This document shows positions 1-8,714 of a stretch of 64,000 bases of DNA, piece after piece. Both the position numbers and the translations under genes were made by a program. The notes under the pieces were generated by a model. It was not told where the DNA came from, did not search any database, and saw only the letters and a program-made list of their open reading frames with translations. The first letter of the stretch is position 1, and each line of letters begins with the position of its first letter. The DNA comes from Janthinobacterium violaceinigrum (lineage in GTDB: Bacteria; Pseudomonadota; Gammaproteobacteria; Burkholderiales; Burkholderiaceae_D): assembly GCF_009208555.1 (NCBI RefSeq), contig NZ_WFLI01000021.1, forward strand, positions 1 to 64,000. The letters are read 5' to 3'.

Positions 1-1
1 G

Positions 2-697
2 GCTGGCGGCGGCCTGCTGGCCGCGCAGACGGATGCCTGGCAGGGCGCGCGCGCCCTGCGCGCCGACTACCGCACGGCCACGGGCGAGCGGCGCGAGGTG
101 GCGCTGGACGATGGCAGCGTGCTCAATCTGAATACGGGATCGGCCGTGAACGTGCGCTTCGACGGCGAGCGCCGCCTGATCGAACTGCTGGCCGGCGAAA
201 TCCTCGTCGTCAGCGGCCGGGGCGCCGGCAGCACCGCGCCGCTGGAAGTGGCCACGCGCGAAGGCCTGGTGCGCGCGCTGGGCACGCGCTTTGCCGTGCG
301 CCAGCAGGAGGGCTACAGCACCGTGGACGTGTTTGAAAGCGCCGTCGAAATCCGTCCCCGCGACGGCGGCGGCACGCCCCTGCTGCTGGCGGCCGGGCGC
401 GGCGTGGCCTTTTCCCGCCATGCGCCGGACGCGCCGCACGCCATCGATGCGTATGCCGATGCCTGGTCGCGCGGGCAGCTGATCGTCGACGACGTGACCC
501 TGGGCGATTTCCTGGCCGACCTGGCCCGCTACCGCCCCGGCGTGATCGACTGCGCGCCGGAAGTGGCGCAGCTGCGCCTGTCGGGCGTGTTCCCGCTGGC
601 CGACACGCAGCGCATCCTGAACATGCTGCCCCATTCGCTGCCGGTGCAGGTGCGCAGCCGCACGCGCTATTGGGTGACGGTCGAACCGGCGCCGTAG
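2..697 (+). CDS. FecR-family sigma factor regulator (5' end cut by window)
   Basis: FecR proteins sit in the inner membrane, sense an occupied TonB-dependent receptor and control a FecI-type ECF sigma factor. The 231 visible residues are open from the window edge; the cytoplasmic N-terminus and membrane segment lie outside. The family signature is clear: a tract reading ADYRTATGERREVALDDGS followed by a beta-rich periplasmic FecR domain (visible residues about 22-125). A C-terminal STN-like segment (about 155-230, LIVDDVTLGDFLADLARY) follows, the part that normally contacts the receptor. The receptor gene follows 112 bp downstream on the same strand, as usual for fecI-fecR-fecA sets; the sigma factor gene would be expected just left of the window. 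The family call is firm; the true start is not visible. Confidence 0.9.
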   Translation, partial: AGGGLLAAQTDAWQGARALRADYRTATGERREVALDDGSVLNLNTGSAVNVRFDGERRLIELLAGEILVVSGRGAGSTAPLEVATREGLVRALGTRFAVRQQEGYSTVDVFESAVEIRPRDGGGTPLLLAAGRGVAFSRHAPDAPHAIDAYADAWSRGQLIVDDVTLGDFLADLARYRPGVIDCAPEVAQLRLSGVFPLADTQRILNMLPHSLPVQVRSRTRYWVTVEPAP

Positions 698-809
698 CAC
701 GCTGCGCAAAAAATATCGGCCATCCGGCTGCCCGTTTTTCGTTCTCGCGGCACCTACAGAGTAGGGCGCCTGTTTTTAGCGTCTCATGACACCATTTTTC
801 AGGATTTTC

Positions 810-3008
810 ATGCAACAGGTTTCGCATATTGTCAATTTTGCATCGCACCGTCCTCAGCGGCATCCGCTGGCGCTGGCCGTGGCGGCCTTGTGCCTGGCCG
901 CCGGCACCCAGGCGCTGGCGCAGCAGGCGCCAGCCGCACCCGCCGCCGAGCAAACCATGCTGGGCGTGTCCGTCACGGCGGCACGCGATGCGACGACGGA
1001 AGGCAGCGGCTCCTACACGACGGGCGTGAGCAATACGGCAACCAAACTGAACCTGTCGCTGCGCGAGACGCCGCAGTCGGTCAGCGTACTGACGCGCCAG
1101 CAGATCGACGACCTGGGCATCACCACGCTGGACGATGCCGTGCAGTCGATCACGGGTCTGGTCATGCAGAAGGGTAACTTTACAGGCGATTCGGGCAGTT
1201 TCAGCGCACGGGGTTTTCCAATTGATAACATCCTGTTCGATGGCTTGCCCACCAGCCTGGGCGCGAATGGCACCTTCAATGGCGACAACGACGACCTGGC
1301 CATCTATGACCGCATCGAGGTGGTGCGCGGCGCCACGGGCTTGACGACGGGCAGCGGCACGCCCAGCGCGGCCATCAACCTGGTGCGCAAGCGCCCGACG
1401 GCCACGCCGCAGGCGTCATTCTCGGCCAGTATCGGCAGCTGGAGCAACTACCGGCTGGAAGCCGATGCGGCCAATGCGCTCAACGAGGCGAAAACCCTGC
1501 GCGGGCGCATCGTCGCGACGGTGCAGGACAAGCAGGACTACGTCGATGTGCTGCATGGCCGCAATCACCAGCTGTACGGCATCATCGAAGCGGACCTGCG
1601 CCCCGACACCACCCTGACCGTGGGCGCGCATTACCGCAAGACCGATAACGACGGCGTCACGACGGGCGTGGTCACGGCCGCCGACGGCCGCTTCCTGAAC
1701 CTGCCCCGCTCCACCTACCTGGGCACGGACTTCGACGGCTGGCGCCAGACCGATCAAACCATCTTCGCGGAACTGGAACACCGCTTCGACAACGGCTGGA
1801 AGGCCAGGCTGGCGGCCACGCGCAAGACGCCCGAGATCGACACGACGTTTTCCGGCATCAGCCGCCGCGGCGACACCCTGCGCTTCAATTCGCAAAGCTA
1901 CCGCGCCGAAGTGGCCAATACCAGCTATGACGCGTATGCCGGCGGCAGCTACAGCCTGTTCGGCCGCCAGCATGAGCTGACGGTGGGCGCCAGCCACCGC
2001 CGCGCGTCGAAAAACAGCTATGGCGGCTGGGCGCCGTACAGCTGGAAAGAGAGCGCGCCCGTGATCGATCCCTACCACTGGGATGCGGGCAGCGTGGCGC
2101 GCCCCGCCATCGATTACGCGCAGTGGCGCACGGCCAGCATCACCGAGCAAAGCGGCGTGTATGCGGGCACGCGCCTGCGCCTGGCCGATCCACTGTCGCT
2201 GGTACTGGGCGGACGCCTGAGCTGGTACAAGGACGACGCGGGCTACTCGGTGGCGCGCGAATTCACGCCGTATGCCGGCATCGTGTATGACCTCGACAAG
2301 CAGCATTCCGTGTACGCCAGCTGGACCGAAATCTTCCAGCCGCAGGCGGCCACGGACGCCAATGCGCAGCCCTTGAAGCCGATCAGCGGCACCAACTATG
2401 AAGCGGGCGTGAAAGGCGAATACTTTGGCGGCGCGCTCAATGCCAGCGCGGCCGTGTTCCAGATCCGCCAGCAAAACCGCGGCGTGGACGACCTGGCCGG
2501 CCCGAATCCCTGCCCCGGCAGCACCTGGGGCTATTGTCAGCGCGCGTCGGGCGAAGTGCGCAGCGAAGGCGTGGAGCTGGACGTGGCGGGCGCGCTGACG
2601 CCCGACTGGCAACTGTCGGCCGGCTATACCTATGTGAAGGCGCAATTTACGCGCGACAGCGATCCGGCCAATATCGGCAAGGATTTCAACAGCCGCTATC
2701 CGCGCCAGCAGCTCAAGCTGGCCACCAGCTACCGCCTGTCGGGCGCCGCGCAGGGCTGGCGCGTCGGCGCCTCGGTGTACGGGCAGGGCGCGACCGAGTC
2801 GGGCGACGGCACCTACCATCTGCGCCAGGGTCGCTATGCGATCGTGGGCCTGAACGCGGCCTGGCAGGTCGACAGCCGCGCCGAGCTGCGCCTGAACGTC
2901 AACAACGCGCTCGACAAGCACTATTACCAGAGCATCTATTCCGATGTCTTCGGCAACCTGCCCGGTGCGCCGCGCAATCTGATGCTGACCTTGAATTACA
3001 AACTATAA
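810..3008 (+). CDS. TonB-dependent siderophore receptor
   Basis: Outer-membrane barrel that imports a ferric siderophore using TonB energy. Length 732 aa. I start at 810 because AGGA lies 5 bases before this ATG, while the in-frame ATG at 786 has no ribosome site. Residues 1-38 form a long signal peptide with an ALAQ cleavage region. A short TonB-box-like stretch (LGVSVTAAR) follows almost at once, then the plug (SLRETPQSVSVLTRQQIDDLG; SARGFPIDNILFDG) and a 22-strand-type barrel ending in the usual aromatic-terminated strand (LMLTLNYKL). No room is left for an N-terminal STN signalling domain, although a FecR gene is adjacent. The siderophore is unknown; plug and C-terminus resemble the FpvA/FhuE group. 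Heads a + strand iron block running to about 8.7 kb. Confidence 0.92.
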   Translation: MQQVSHIVNFASHRPQRHPLALAVAALCLAAGTQALAQQAPAAPAAEQTMLGVSVTAARDATTEGSGSYTTGVSNTATKLNLSLRETPQSVSVLTRQQIDDLGITTLDDAVQSITGLVMQKGNFTGDSGSFSARGFPIDNILFDGLPTSLGANGTFNGDNDDLAIYDRIEVVRGATGLTTGSGTPSAAINLVRKRPTATPQASFSASIGSWSNYRLEADAANALNEAKTLRGRIVATVQDKQDYVDVLHGRNHQLYGIIEADLRPDTTLTVGAHYRKTDNDGVTTGVVTAADGRFLNLPRSTYLGTDFDGWRQTDQTIFAELEHRFDNGWKARLAATRKTPEIDTTFSGISRRGDTLRFNSQSYRAEVANTSYDAYAGGSYSLFGRQHELTVGASHRRASKNSYGGWAPYSWKESAPVIDPYHWDAGSVARPAIDYAQWRTASITEQSGVYAGTRLRLADPLSLVLGGRLSWYKDDAGYSVAREFTPYAGIVYDLDKQHSVYASWTEIFQPQAATDANAQPLKPISGTNYEAGVKGEYFGGALNASAAVFQIRQQNRGVDDLAGPNPCPGSTWGYCQRASGEVRSEGVELDVAGALTPDWQLSAGYTYVKAQFTRDSDPANIGKDFNSRYPRQQLKLATSYRLSGAAQGWRVGASVYGQGATESGDGTYHLRQGRYAIVGLNAAWQVDSRAELRLNVNNALDKHYYQSIYSDVFGNLPGAPRNLMLTLNYKL

Positions 3009-3035
3009 CTTATTAAATTTACATTATCTATCTTG

Positions 3036-3122
3036 ATGAAGGATGCATGGCTTATGGAAGTGCAGTTGAATCTGGCCCGCGATGGCGTGAACCAGCGCAG
3101 GGCAGCGGGAGCGCCGCGATGA
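3036..3122 (+). CDS. possible 28-codon ORF overlapping DUF3649 start
   Basis: A short reading frame (start ATG 3036, alternative ATG 3054) whose TGA overlaps the first ATG of the DUF3649 gene in an ATGATGA arrangement. It would encode a 28-residue (or 22-residue) basic peptide ending GAPR with no recognisable domain. No good ribosome site precedes it. It might be a translational-coupling leader or chance; listed because the next mini-ORF in this block (5468) has the same stop/start overlap. Confidence 0.2.
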   Translation: MKDAWLMEVQLNLARDGVNQRRAAGAPR

Positions 3123-3400
3123 TGAAATCGGCCAACATGATGTTGTTCTCGCGCGTGCTCGCCGCCGTCCTTGGCGGCTATGCGCTCACGTCCGGCGTGG
3201 CCGTGCTGCTGTCGGCCGTGTTGCCGCTGTCGCGCGCCGAAGCCGTGCTGACGGCCACCCTGAGCGCATTTGTCGTCTATACCTGCGCCGTGATCTGGGT
3301 CTTTGCCGTGCAGGACCTGCGCCGCGCCTGGCTCGGCATGCTGCTGCCGGCCATCGTCTGCGGCGGCATCGGCATGCTGCTGTCGCGAGGTGCCGCATGA
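3119..3400 (+). CDS. DUF3649 small membrane protein (iron-uptake associated)
   Basis: A 93-aa protein with two to three predicted membrane helices (residues about 8-30, 38-62, 70-88). Start at 3119 chosen because GGGAG lies 7 bases upstream; a longer in-frame start at 3047 would add a hydrophilic leader without a ribosome site. DUF3649 proteins are found beside siderophore receptors and PepSY-TM proteins and are often annotated only as iron uptake protein; the molecular role is not known. Its stop overlaps the PepSY gene start by 4 bases (ATGA), so translation of the two is probably coupled. Confidence 0.8.
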   Translation: MMKSANMMLFSRVLAAVLGGYALTSGVAVLLSAVLPLSRAEAVLTATLSAFVVYTCAVIWVFAVQDLRRAWLGMLLPAIVCGGIGMLLSRGAA

Positions 3401-5100
3401 ACGCCGTCAAGGTAGACAAGGTGGCCAAGACGCCGCAGCAGGGCGGACTGCGCCAGGCCATGGCCTGGCTGCACACGTGGAGCGGACTGTGGATTTCCTG
3501 GTTGCTGTTCGCCATCTTCCTGACCGGTTCTCTGGCCGTCTTCGACGACCCGATCGGCCACTGGATGACGCCCGAACACGCTTTGGCCGAGGCGGCGCAT
3601 GCGAACGATCCGCCGCTGCCCAAGGTCACGGACCGCGCGCACCGCCTGGAGCTGGCGCTCGACTTCATGGCCAAGGAGCACCCGAAGGCGGACATGTGGG
3701 AAATCTGGCCCGTGCAGCGCCCCGGCCACGGCCTGTCCGCCTACTGGTTCCAGCCCGGCGGCGGCTATGGCTCGGCGGACCTCGATCCGCTGACGGGCGC
3801 CGTCGTCGAGCATGCGCGCGAGGCGACGGAGCGCGAAACCATCGGCGGCCACCATTTCGTCGATTTCCACTACGAGCTGCACGCGGGACGCATCGGCGTA
3901 TGGATCGTCGGCATCACCACCATGATCATGCTGGTGGCGCTGGTGAGCGGCGTCATCACGCACAAGCGCATCTTCAAGGACTTCTTCACCTTCCGCCCGG
4001 CCAAGGGCCAGCGTTCGTGGCTCGACGCGCATAACGCGGTGGCCGTGCTGACCTTGCCATTCCAGTTCATGATCGCCTACACGGGACTGGCGTTCTACAG
4101 CGACGACTATGTGCCGGCGCCCGTGGTGGCGCAATACGGCGCGGACCATGGCAAGCAAGCCTTCCTGAGCGACTGGAACGACTCGGGCAAACCTGCGCGC
4201 ATGGGCCAGCCGCTGGCCATTCCATCGCTGGAACCGTTCGCCCTGCGCGCCGAACAGGCCATCGGCCAGGAAATCCGCGCCGTGGTGCTGGACAATCCGA
4301 ACGACGCCTCCATGCGCGTATGCATGTATGGCTGGAATGAAGAGACGGAGACGCTGCAGCGCATCAGCGCCAACACGGGCATGGCCTGCTATGCGCTGGC
4401 CACGGGCGAGCAGATCGCCGTGCGCGCGCCGGGCGAGTCGAACACGGGCGGCGCGGGCCTGACGCGCGTCGTGATGTCGAACCTGCACATGGTCGGTTTT
4501 GGCGGCACGCCCATGCGCTGGCTGTACTTCCTCTGCGGCCTGGCCGGCACGGCCATGATGGGCACGGGCGCGATCCTGTTCATGGTCAAGCGCCGCCAGC
4601 GCGCGGGCGGCGAGTTCGGCGCCTGCACGCAGCGCGTGTACCGCGTCATCGAATGCCTGAACGTGGCGGCCATTGCGGGCCTGGCGGTTGCCTGCGCCGG
4701 CTTCCTGTGGGCGAACCGCCTGATCCCCGTCGGCATCGAGCACCGCGCCGGCTGGGAAGTGCGCGCCTTCTTCGGCGTGTGGTTCGTGATGCTCGTGCAT
4801 GCCTGCCTGCGCGGGGAAAAGCGCGCCTGGATCGAACAATTGTGCGTGCTGGCCGCCCTGTGCCTGCTGCTGCCCGTGCTGAACCTGCTGAGCACGGGCG
4901 ACAACCTGGCGGCGCAGATCGCGCGCGGCGACTGGGAAAGCGCGGGCGTGGAACTGGCCAGCATGGCCTTTGGCCTGCTGGCCGGCTGGGGCGCGTGGAA
5001 AGTCCACAAGCGCAAGGAAAAACCGGTGAAGAAGGCCGCCGGCAAGGAAAGCCCGGCGCCATCGGCCAGCCTGCAAATCAATACGGAAGGACAGTCATGA
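3397..5100 (+). CDS. PepSY-associated TM protein (FpvG/PiuB-like, putative siderophore reductase)
   Basis: A 567-aa inner-membrane protein of the PepSY_TM family. Four main hydrophobic segments are visible near residues 20-45, 165-188, 209-232 and 365-392, with three more toward the C-terminus (about 420-505); between them lie large periplasmic loops with PepSY-like sequence. Histidines lie at or in membrane segments (WLHTWSG, HHFVDFHYELH, WLDAHNAVAV, NLHMVGFGG), as expected for heme or electron-carrying members. In Pseudomonas the relative FpvG is needed to reduce ferri-pyoverdine in the periplasm; PiuB is iron regulated. The context (receptor, DUF3649, DUF3325, MacAB-type exporter) fits reduction of an imported ferric siderophore; this is inference. 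A lysine-rich tail ends the protein. Overlaps both neighbours by 4 bases. Confidence 0.88.
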   Translation: MNAVKVDKVAKTPQQGGLRQAMAWLHTWSGLWISWLLFAIFLTGSLAVFDDPIGHWMTPEHALAEAAHANDPPLPKVTDRAHRLELALDFMAKEHPKADMWEIWPVQRPGHGLSAYWFQPGGGYGSADLDPLTGAVVEHAREATERETIGGHHFVDFHYELHAGRIGVWIVGITTMIMLVALVSGVITHKRIFKDFFTFRPAKGQRSWLDAHNAVAVLTLPFQFMIAYTGLAFYSDDYVPAPVVAQYGADHGKQAFLSDWNDSGKPARMGQPLAIPSLEPFALRAEQAIGQEIRAVVLDNPNDASMRVCMYGWNEETETLQRISANTGMACYALATGEQIAVRAPGESNTGGAGLTRVVMSNLHMVGFGGTPMRWLYFLCGLAGTAMMGTGAILFMVKRRQRAGGEFGACTQRVYRVIECLNVAAIAGLAVACAGFLWANRLIPVGIEHRAGWEVRAFFGVWFVMLVHACLRGEKRAWIEQLCVLAALCLLLPVLNLLSTGDNLAAQIARGDWESAGVELASMAFGLLAGWGAWKVHKRKEKPVKKAAGKESPAPSASLQINTEGQS

Positions 5101-5438
5101 TCAATACCATCCTGTGCGCATTGGGCCTGGCGTATGCGGGCATGGCCAGCCTGTCGCTGGCGATGGACCGCCATCACGGCCAGATATGGGGGCGCGACGC
5201 GGCGCCGAACGTGCGGCGCGCGCTGCAACTGACGGGCACCATCCTGCTGGCGCTGGCCATCTGGCCCTGCGTGGCCGGCTGGAGCGCCACCGTCGGCGTG
5301 GTCGCCTGGCTGGGATTCCTGTCGGCCGGCGCGCTGCTGGTGGCCCTGCTGCTGCCGTATGCCCCCCGCTTGCTGTTTCGTAGTTCCCTGCTGGCAGCCG
5401 TCGCCGCGCTGGCAGGGCTTGTGATGTTCCTGCGGTGA
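5097..5438 (+). CDS. DUF3325 small membrane protein
   Basis: A 113-aa protein with three predicted membrane helices (residues about 3-22, 42-62, 66-88) and a hydrophobic C-terminal segment. ATG 5097 overlaps the PepSY gene stop (ATGA). DUF3325 proteins almost always follow DUF3649 and PepSY-TM genes in siderophore loci, which is the order seen here, so a joint inner-membrane complex is plausible. No catalytic motif is visible. Confidence 0.8.
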   Translation: MINTILCALGLAYAGMASLSLAMDRHHGQIWGRDAAPNVRRALQLTGTILLALAIWPCVAGWSATVGVVAWLGFLSAGALLVALLLPYAPRLLFRSSLLAAVAALAGLVMFLR

Positions 5439-5467
5439 TGTTCACCGCCATTTTCAAGGATAGACCG

Positions 5468-5530
5468 ATGCACTTTTCACGTTTGGCGACACCGTTTTAC
5501 TTTACCTGCAACCGCAAGGCGGCTTCCTGA
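5468..5530 (+). CDS. possible 20-codon leader ORF coupled to macA-like gene
   Basis: ATG 5468 has an AAGGA ribosome site 7 bases upstream (5456-5460) and opens a 20-codon frame rich in aromatic and basic residues; its TGA (5528-5530) overlaps the ATG of the next gene in a TGATG. The downstream frame has an in-frame stop at 5461 and only a weak ribosome site of its own, so the mini-ORF may serve to deliver ribosomes to the exporter gene. No known family; could be purely a coupling device. Confidence 0.35.
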   Translation: MHFSRLATPFYFTCNRKAAS

Positions 5531-6717
5531 TGGCGGCCCGCCTGCCTTCCCGCCGCGCCCGCATCCTGGGCGGCGCGGTCTTGCTGGCGCTGTTCGGCGC
5601 CGGCGCATTGTGGGCCACGCGGGGCCCGGCCACCGTGTTCGACACGGCGCCCGTCAAGCGCGGCAATATCGAGGCCAGCGTCACGGCCATCGGCACTCTG
5701 CAGCCGCAGACCTATGTCGACGTGGGCGCGCAGGTGTCGGGCCAGATCACGCGCCTGCACGTGCAGCCCGGCAGCGCCGTGGAAAAAGGCCAGTTGCTGG
5801 CCGAGATCGACCCCAGCGTGCAGCAAGCCACGGTCGATGCGGGCCGCGCCGCCCTGGCGGGATTGCGCGCGCAGCTGGCCGACCAGCAGGCGCAGCACCG
5901 CCTGGCGGGCCAGCAGCACGGGCGCCAGAAGCAGATGGCGAAGTTCGACTCCACGCCGCTGGCCGACCTGGAAACGGCCGAAGCCACCCTGGCGTCGGCC
6001 GGCGCCAAGATCGACCACCTGAAGGCGCAGATCGACCAGACCCAGGCCAGCCTGAAGGCGGACGAGGCGCGCCTGGGCTATACGCGCATCTACGCGCCCA
6101 TGGCCGGCAAGGTGGTGGGCCTGGACGCCAAGGAAGGGCAGACCCTGAACGCCACCTACCAGACGCCGAACATCCTGCGCATCGCCGACCTGTCGGCCAT
6201 GACGGTGTGGACGGAAGTGTCGGAGGCGGACGTGCGCCGCGTGCGCCCGGACATGCCCGTGTACTTCACCACCCTGGGCGGCGACCAGCGGCGCTGGAGC
6301 GGCAAGGTGCGGCAAGTGCTGCCCGCGCCGCCCGTGCCCGGCGGTTCTGCCGCCGGCACGGCACTGGCGCCGTCGACCAGCAAGGTGATTCTGTATACAG
6401 TGCTGTTCGACGTGGATAACGCCGATGGCGAACTGATGCCGCAGATGACGGCGCAAGTGGTGTTTGTCACGGCCGCGGCAAACAATGTGCTGGCCGTGCC
6501 CTTGCCGGCCCTGAAACCGTCCACCGGGGAAGGCGCGAAGCCGGGGCAGTTCACGGCCCGCGTGATGGATGCCGATGGCAAGGTCGATACGCGCGCCGTC
6601 ACCGTGGGCGTGCGCAACCGCCTCAGCGCGGAAGTGCTGCAAGGCTTGCGCGAAGGTGAATTGCTGGTCACGGGCGAACAGCCGGCCGGCAGCGGCAGCA
6701 GCAGGTTCCAGTTATGA
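5530..6717 (+). CDS. MacA/PvdR-like periplasmic adaptor of ABC efflux pump
   Basis: A 395-aa membrane-fusion protein: an N-terminal membrane anchor (residues 12-32), a biotinyl-lipoyl-like half (VGAQVSGQITRLHVQPGSAV), a coiled-coil hairpin (about 95-180, with repeated Q/A/K heptads), the second lipoyl half (YAPMAGKVVGL), then beta-barrel and membrane-proximal domains. It links the MacB-type ABC pump to a TolC-type outer membrane channel, none of which is encoded in this window. MacA homologues export macrolides, lipopeptides or siderophores (PvdR with PvdT recycles pyoverdine). The iron-locus context favours siderophore export or recycling; that is inference. Overlaps macB-like gene by 4 bases. 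Confidence 0.88.
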   Translation: MAARLPSRRARILGGAVLLALFGAGALWATRGPATVFDTAPVKRGNIEASVTAIGTLQPQTYVDVGAQVSGQITRLHVQPGSAVEKGQLLAEIDPSVQQATVDAGRAALAGLRAQLADQQAQHRLAGQQHGRQKQMAKFDSTPLADLETAEATLASAGAKIDHLKAQIDQTQASLKADEARLGYTRIYAPMAGKVVGLDAKEGQTLNATYQTPNILRIADLSAMTVWTEVSEADVRRVRPDMPVYFTTLGGDQRRWSGKVRQVLPAPPVPGGSAAGTALAPSTSKVILYTVLFDVDNADGELMPQMTAQVVFVTAAANNVLAVPLPALKPSTGEGAKPGQFTARVMDADGKVDTRAVTVGVRNRLSAEVLQGLREGELLVTGEQPAGSGSSRFQL

Positions 6718-8714
6718 GTGCCATGAGCGAGGCCGTGTCGCTGGGACCGGCGGGGCAGCCGGAGCAGCCGCCCCTGATCCAGTTGCAGGGCATCCGCAAG
6801 CGCTACGGCGGCCATGACGGCGCGCCGGCCGTGGAAGTGCTGCGCGGCCTGACGCTGTCCATCGGCGCCGGCGAATTCGTCGCCATCGTGGGCGCGTCCG
6901 GTTCCGGCAAATCGACCCTGATGCACCTGCTGGGCTGCCTGGACCGGCCCAGCGACGGCACCTACCGCTTCGCGGGCCAGGACGTGGCCAGCCTGAATCC
7001 CGATGAACTGGCGTGGCTGCGGCGCGAAGCGTTCGGCTTCGTCTTCCAGGGCTACCATTTGATCGCCACCGAATCGGCGCGCGAAAACGTGGAAGTGCCG
7101 GCCCTGTACGCAGGCATGCCGGCCAGCGCCCGCCACGCCCGCTCCGAAGCGCTGCTCAAGCGCCTGGGTCTGGGCGACCGGCTCGACCACCGGCCGAACC
7201 AGTTGTCAGGCGGGCAGCAGCAGCGCGTGTCGATTGCGCGCGCCCTGATGAACGGCGGGCGCATCATCCTCGCCGATGAACCGACGGGAGCGCTCGACAG
7301 CAGCAGCGGCGCCGAAGTCATGGCCCTGCTGGGCGAGCTGGCCGATGCGGGCCACACCATCATCCTCATCACGCATGACCGCAAGGTGGCGGCCCAGGCG
7401 CGCCGCGTGATCGAGATCCGCGACGGCGAAATCATCGAAGACTCGGGCGCCATCGCCATTGCCGCCACGTCGACGGCCCTGCCGCCGCTGGACATGTCGC
7501 GCGCCGCCCACGACACGGGCGCCTCGCTGGGCACGGAATTGCTGGACGCGGCGCGCGCCGCCTGGCGGGTGCTGTGGATCAACCGCTTCCGCACGGGCTT
7601 GACCCTGCTGGGCATCATCATCGGCGTCGCGTCCGTGATCGTCATGCTGGCCATCGGCCTGGGCACGCGGCAGCAGGTGATGGCCCAATTGGGGGCGTTC
7701 GGCTCGAATTTGCTGTACATGGCGTCGCGCGGCGAAAGCTCGCGCATCCCCGGGCGCAGCATCACCCTGGTCGACCTGGACGCGCTCAAGGATGTGCCGG
7801 GCATTTCCCACGTGCTGCCGAATGTCACCGGCAACAAGGTGATACGCCACGGTAACCTCGACGTGCAGACGTATGTGCGGGGCACGGGGCCGGCGCTGCC
7901 GCAGATCCAGACCTGGCCCGTGGCCAAGGGCGGCTTCTTTACCGAGGAGGACGAGCGCGAGATGGCCACCGTGGCCGTGCTGGGCGCGCACCTGGCGGAA
8001 AAGCTGATGCCCGACGTGCCCAATCCCGTGGGACAGAGCATCCTGATCGGCAACGTGCCGTTCCAGGTGATCGGCGTGATGAGCGCGAAGGGCGCGTTGA
8101 CGGGCGAGAAGGATGAAGATGACGTGCTGCTGCTGCCGTTTTCCACGGCCGGCATCCGCGTCTTCGGCCAGCGCGAGCCGACGTACACGGTGATGGCGGT
8201 GGCCGACGTCAAGCGCGTGACGGAGGTGGAGGCGGCAGTCGACGCCACCATGTTCGAGCGCCACCGCATCCGCGACTACGGCATCAGCAACGCGGCCGCG
8301 TCGATTGCCGCCGAAGCGAAGACGCAGGACAACATGACCATGATGCTCAGCCTGATCGCCGCCGTCTCCCTGGTGGTGGGCGGCATCGGCGTCATGAACG
8401 TGATGCTGATGACGGTGCGCGAGCGCACGCGCGAGATCGGCATCCGCATGGCGACGGGCGCGCGCCGGCGCGACATCCTGCGCCAGTTCCTCACCGAAGC
8501 CGTGCTGGTGTCGGTGGTGGGCGGCGTGGCCGGCATCGTGGTCGGCGTGACGGTGGCGGCCCTGCTGCTGGTCTGGGACGTGCCGGTGATCTTTTCGCTG
8601 AGCGCCGTGGGCGGCGCGTTTGCCTGCGCCGTGGTGACGGGGCTGGTGTTTGGCTTCATGCCGGCGCGCAAGGCGTCGGGACTCGACCCCGTGGTGGCGC
8701 TGGCGGGACAGTAG
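6714..8714 (+). CDS. MacB/PvdT-like ABC transporter, fused ATPase-permease
   Basis: A 666-aa MacB-family protein. The N-terminal nucleotide-binding domain (about 18-240) has Walker A GASGSGKST, signature LSGGQQQR, and Walker B leading into DEPTGALD. A first membrane helix near residues 293-318 (LTLLGIIIGVASVIVMLAIG) is followed by a large periplasmic domain and three C-terminal helices (about 545-660) with the conserved GGIGVMNVMLMTVRERTREIG segment in the FtsX-like part. These pumps transmit force to a MacA/TolC conduit and expel substrates from the periplasm. The second ATG (6723) is an alternative start. Last gene of the iron block; two GC hairpins follow the stop. Confidence 0.92.
   Translation: MSAMSEAVSLGPAGQPEQPPLIQLQGIRKRYGGHDGAPAVEVLRGLTLSIGAGEFVAIVGASGSGKSTLMHLLGCLDRPSDGTYRFAGQDVASLNPDELAWLRREAFGFVFQGYHLIATESARENVEVPALYAGMPASARHARSEALLKRLGLGDRLDHRPNQLSGGQQQRVSIARALMNGGRIILADEPTGALDSSSGAEVMALLGELADAGHTIILITHDRKVAAQARRVIEIRDGEIIEDSGAIAIAATSTALPPLDMSRAAHDTGASLGTELLDAARAAWRVLWINRFRTGLTLLGIIIGVASVIVMLAIGLGTRQQVMAQLGAFGSNLLYMASRGESSRIPGRSITLVDLDALKDVPGISHVLPNVTGNKVIRHGNLDVQTYVRGTGPALPQIQTWPVAKGGFFTEEDEREMATVAVLGAHLAEKLMPDVPNPVGQSILIGNVPFQVIGVMSAKGALTGEKDEDDVLLLPFSTAGIRVFGQREPTYTVMAVADVKRVTEVEAAVDATMFERHRIRDYGISNAAASIAAEAKTQDNMTMMLSLIAAVSLVVGGIGVMNVMLMTVRERTREIGIRMATGARRRDILRQFLTEAVLVSVVGGVAGIVVGVTVAALLLVWDVPVIFSLSAVGGAFACAVVTGLVFGFMPARKASGLDPVVALAGQ

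Noticed and set aside
780..785. CGTCTC as a FecI-type -10 for the receptor gene
   Set aside because: No matching -35 element 16-17 bp upstream, and the start would be very close to the ATG.
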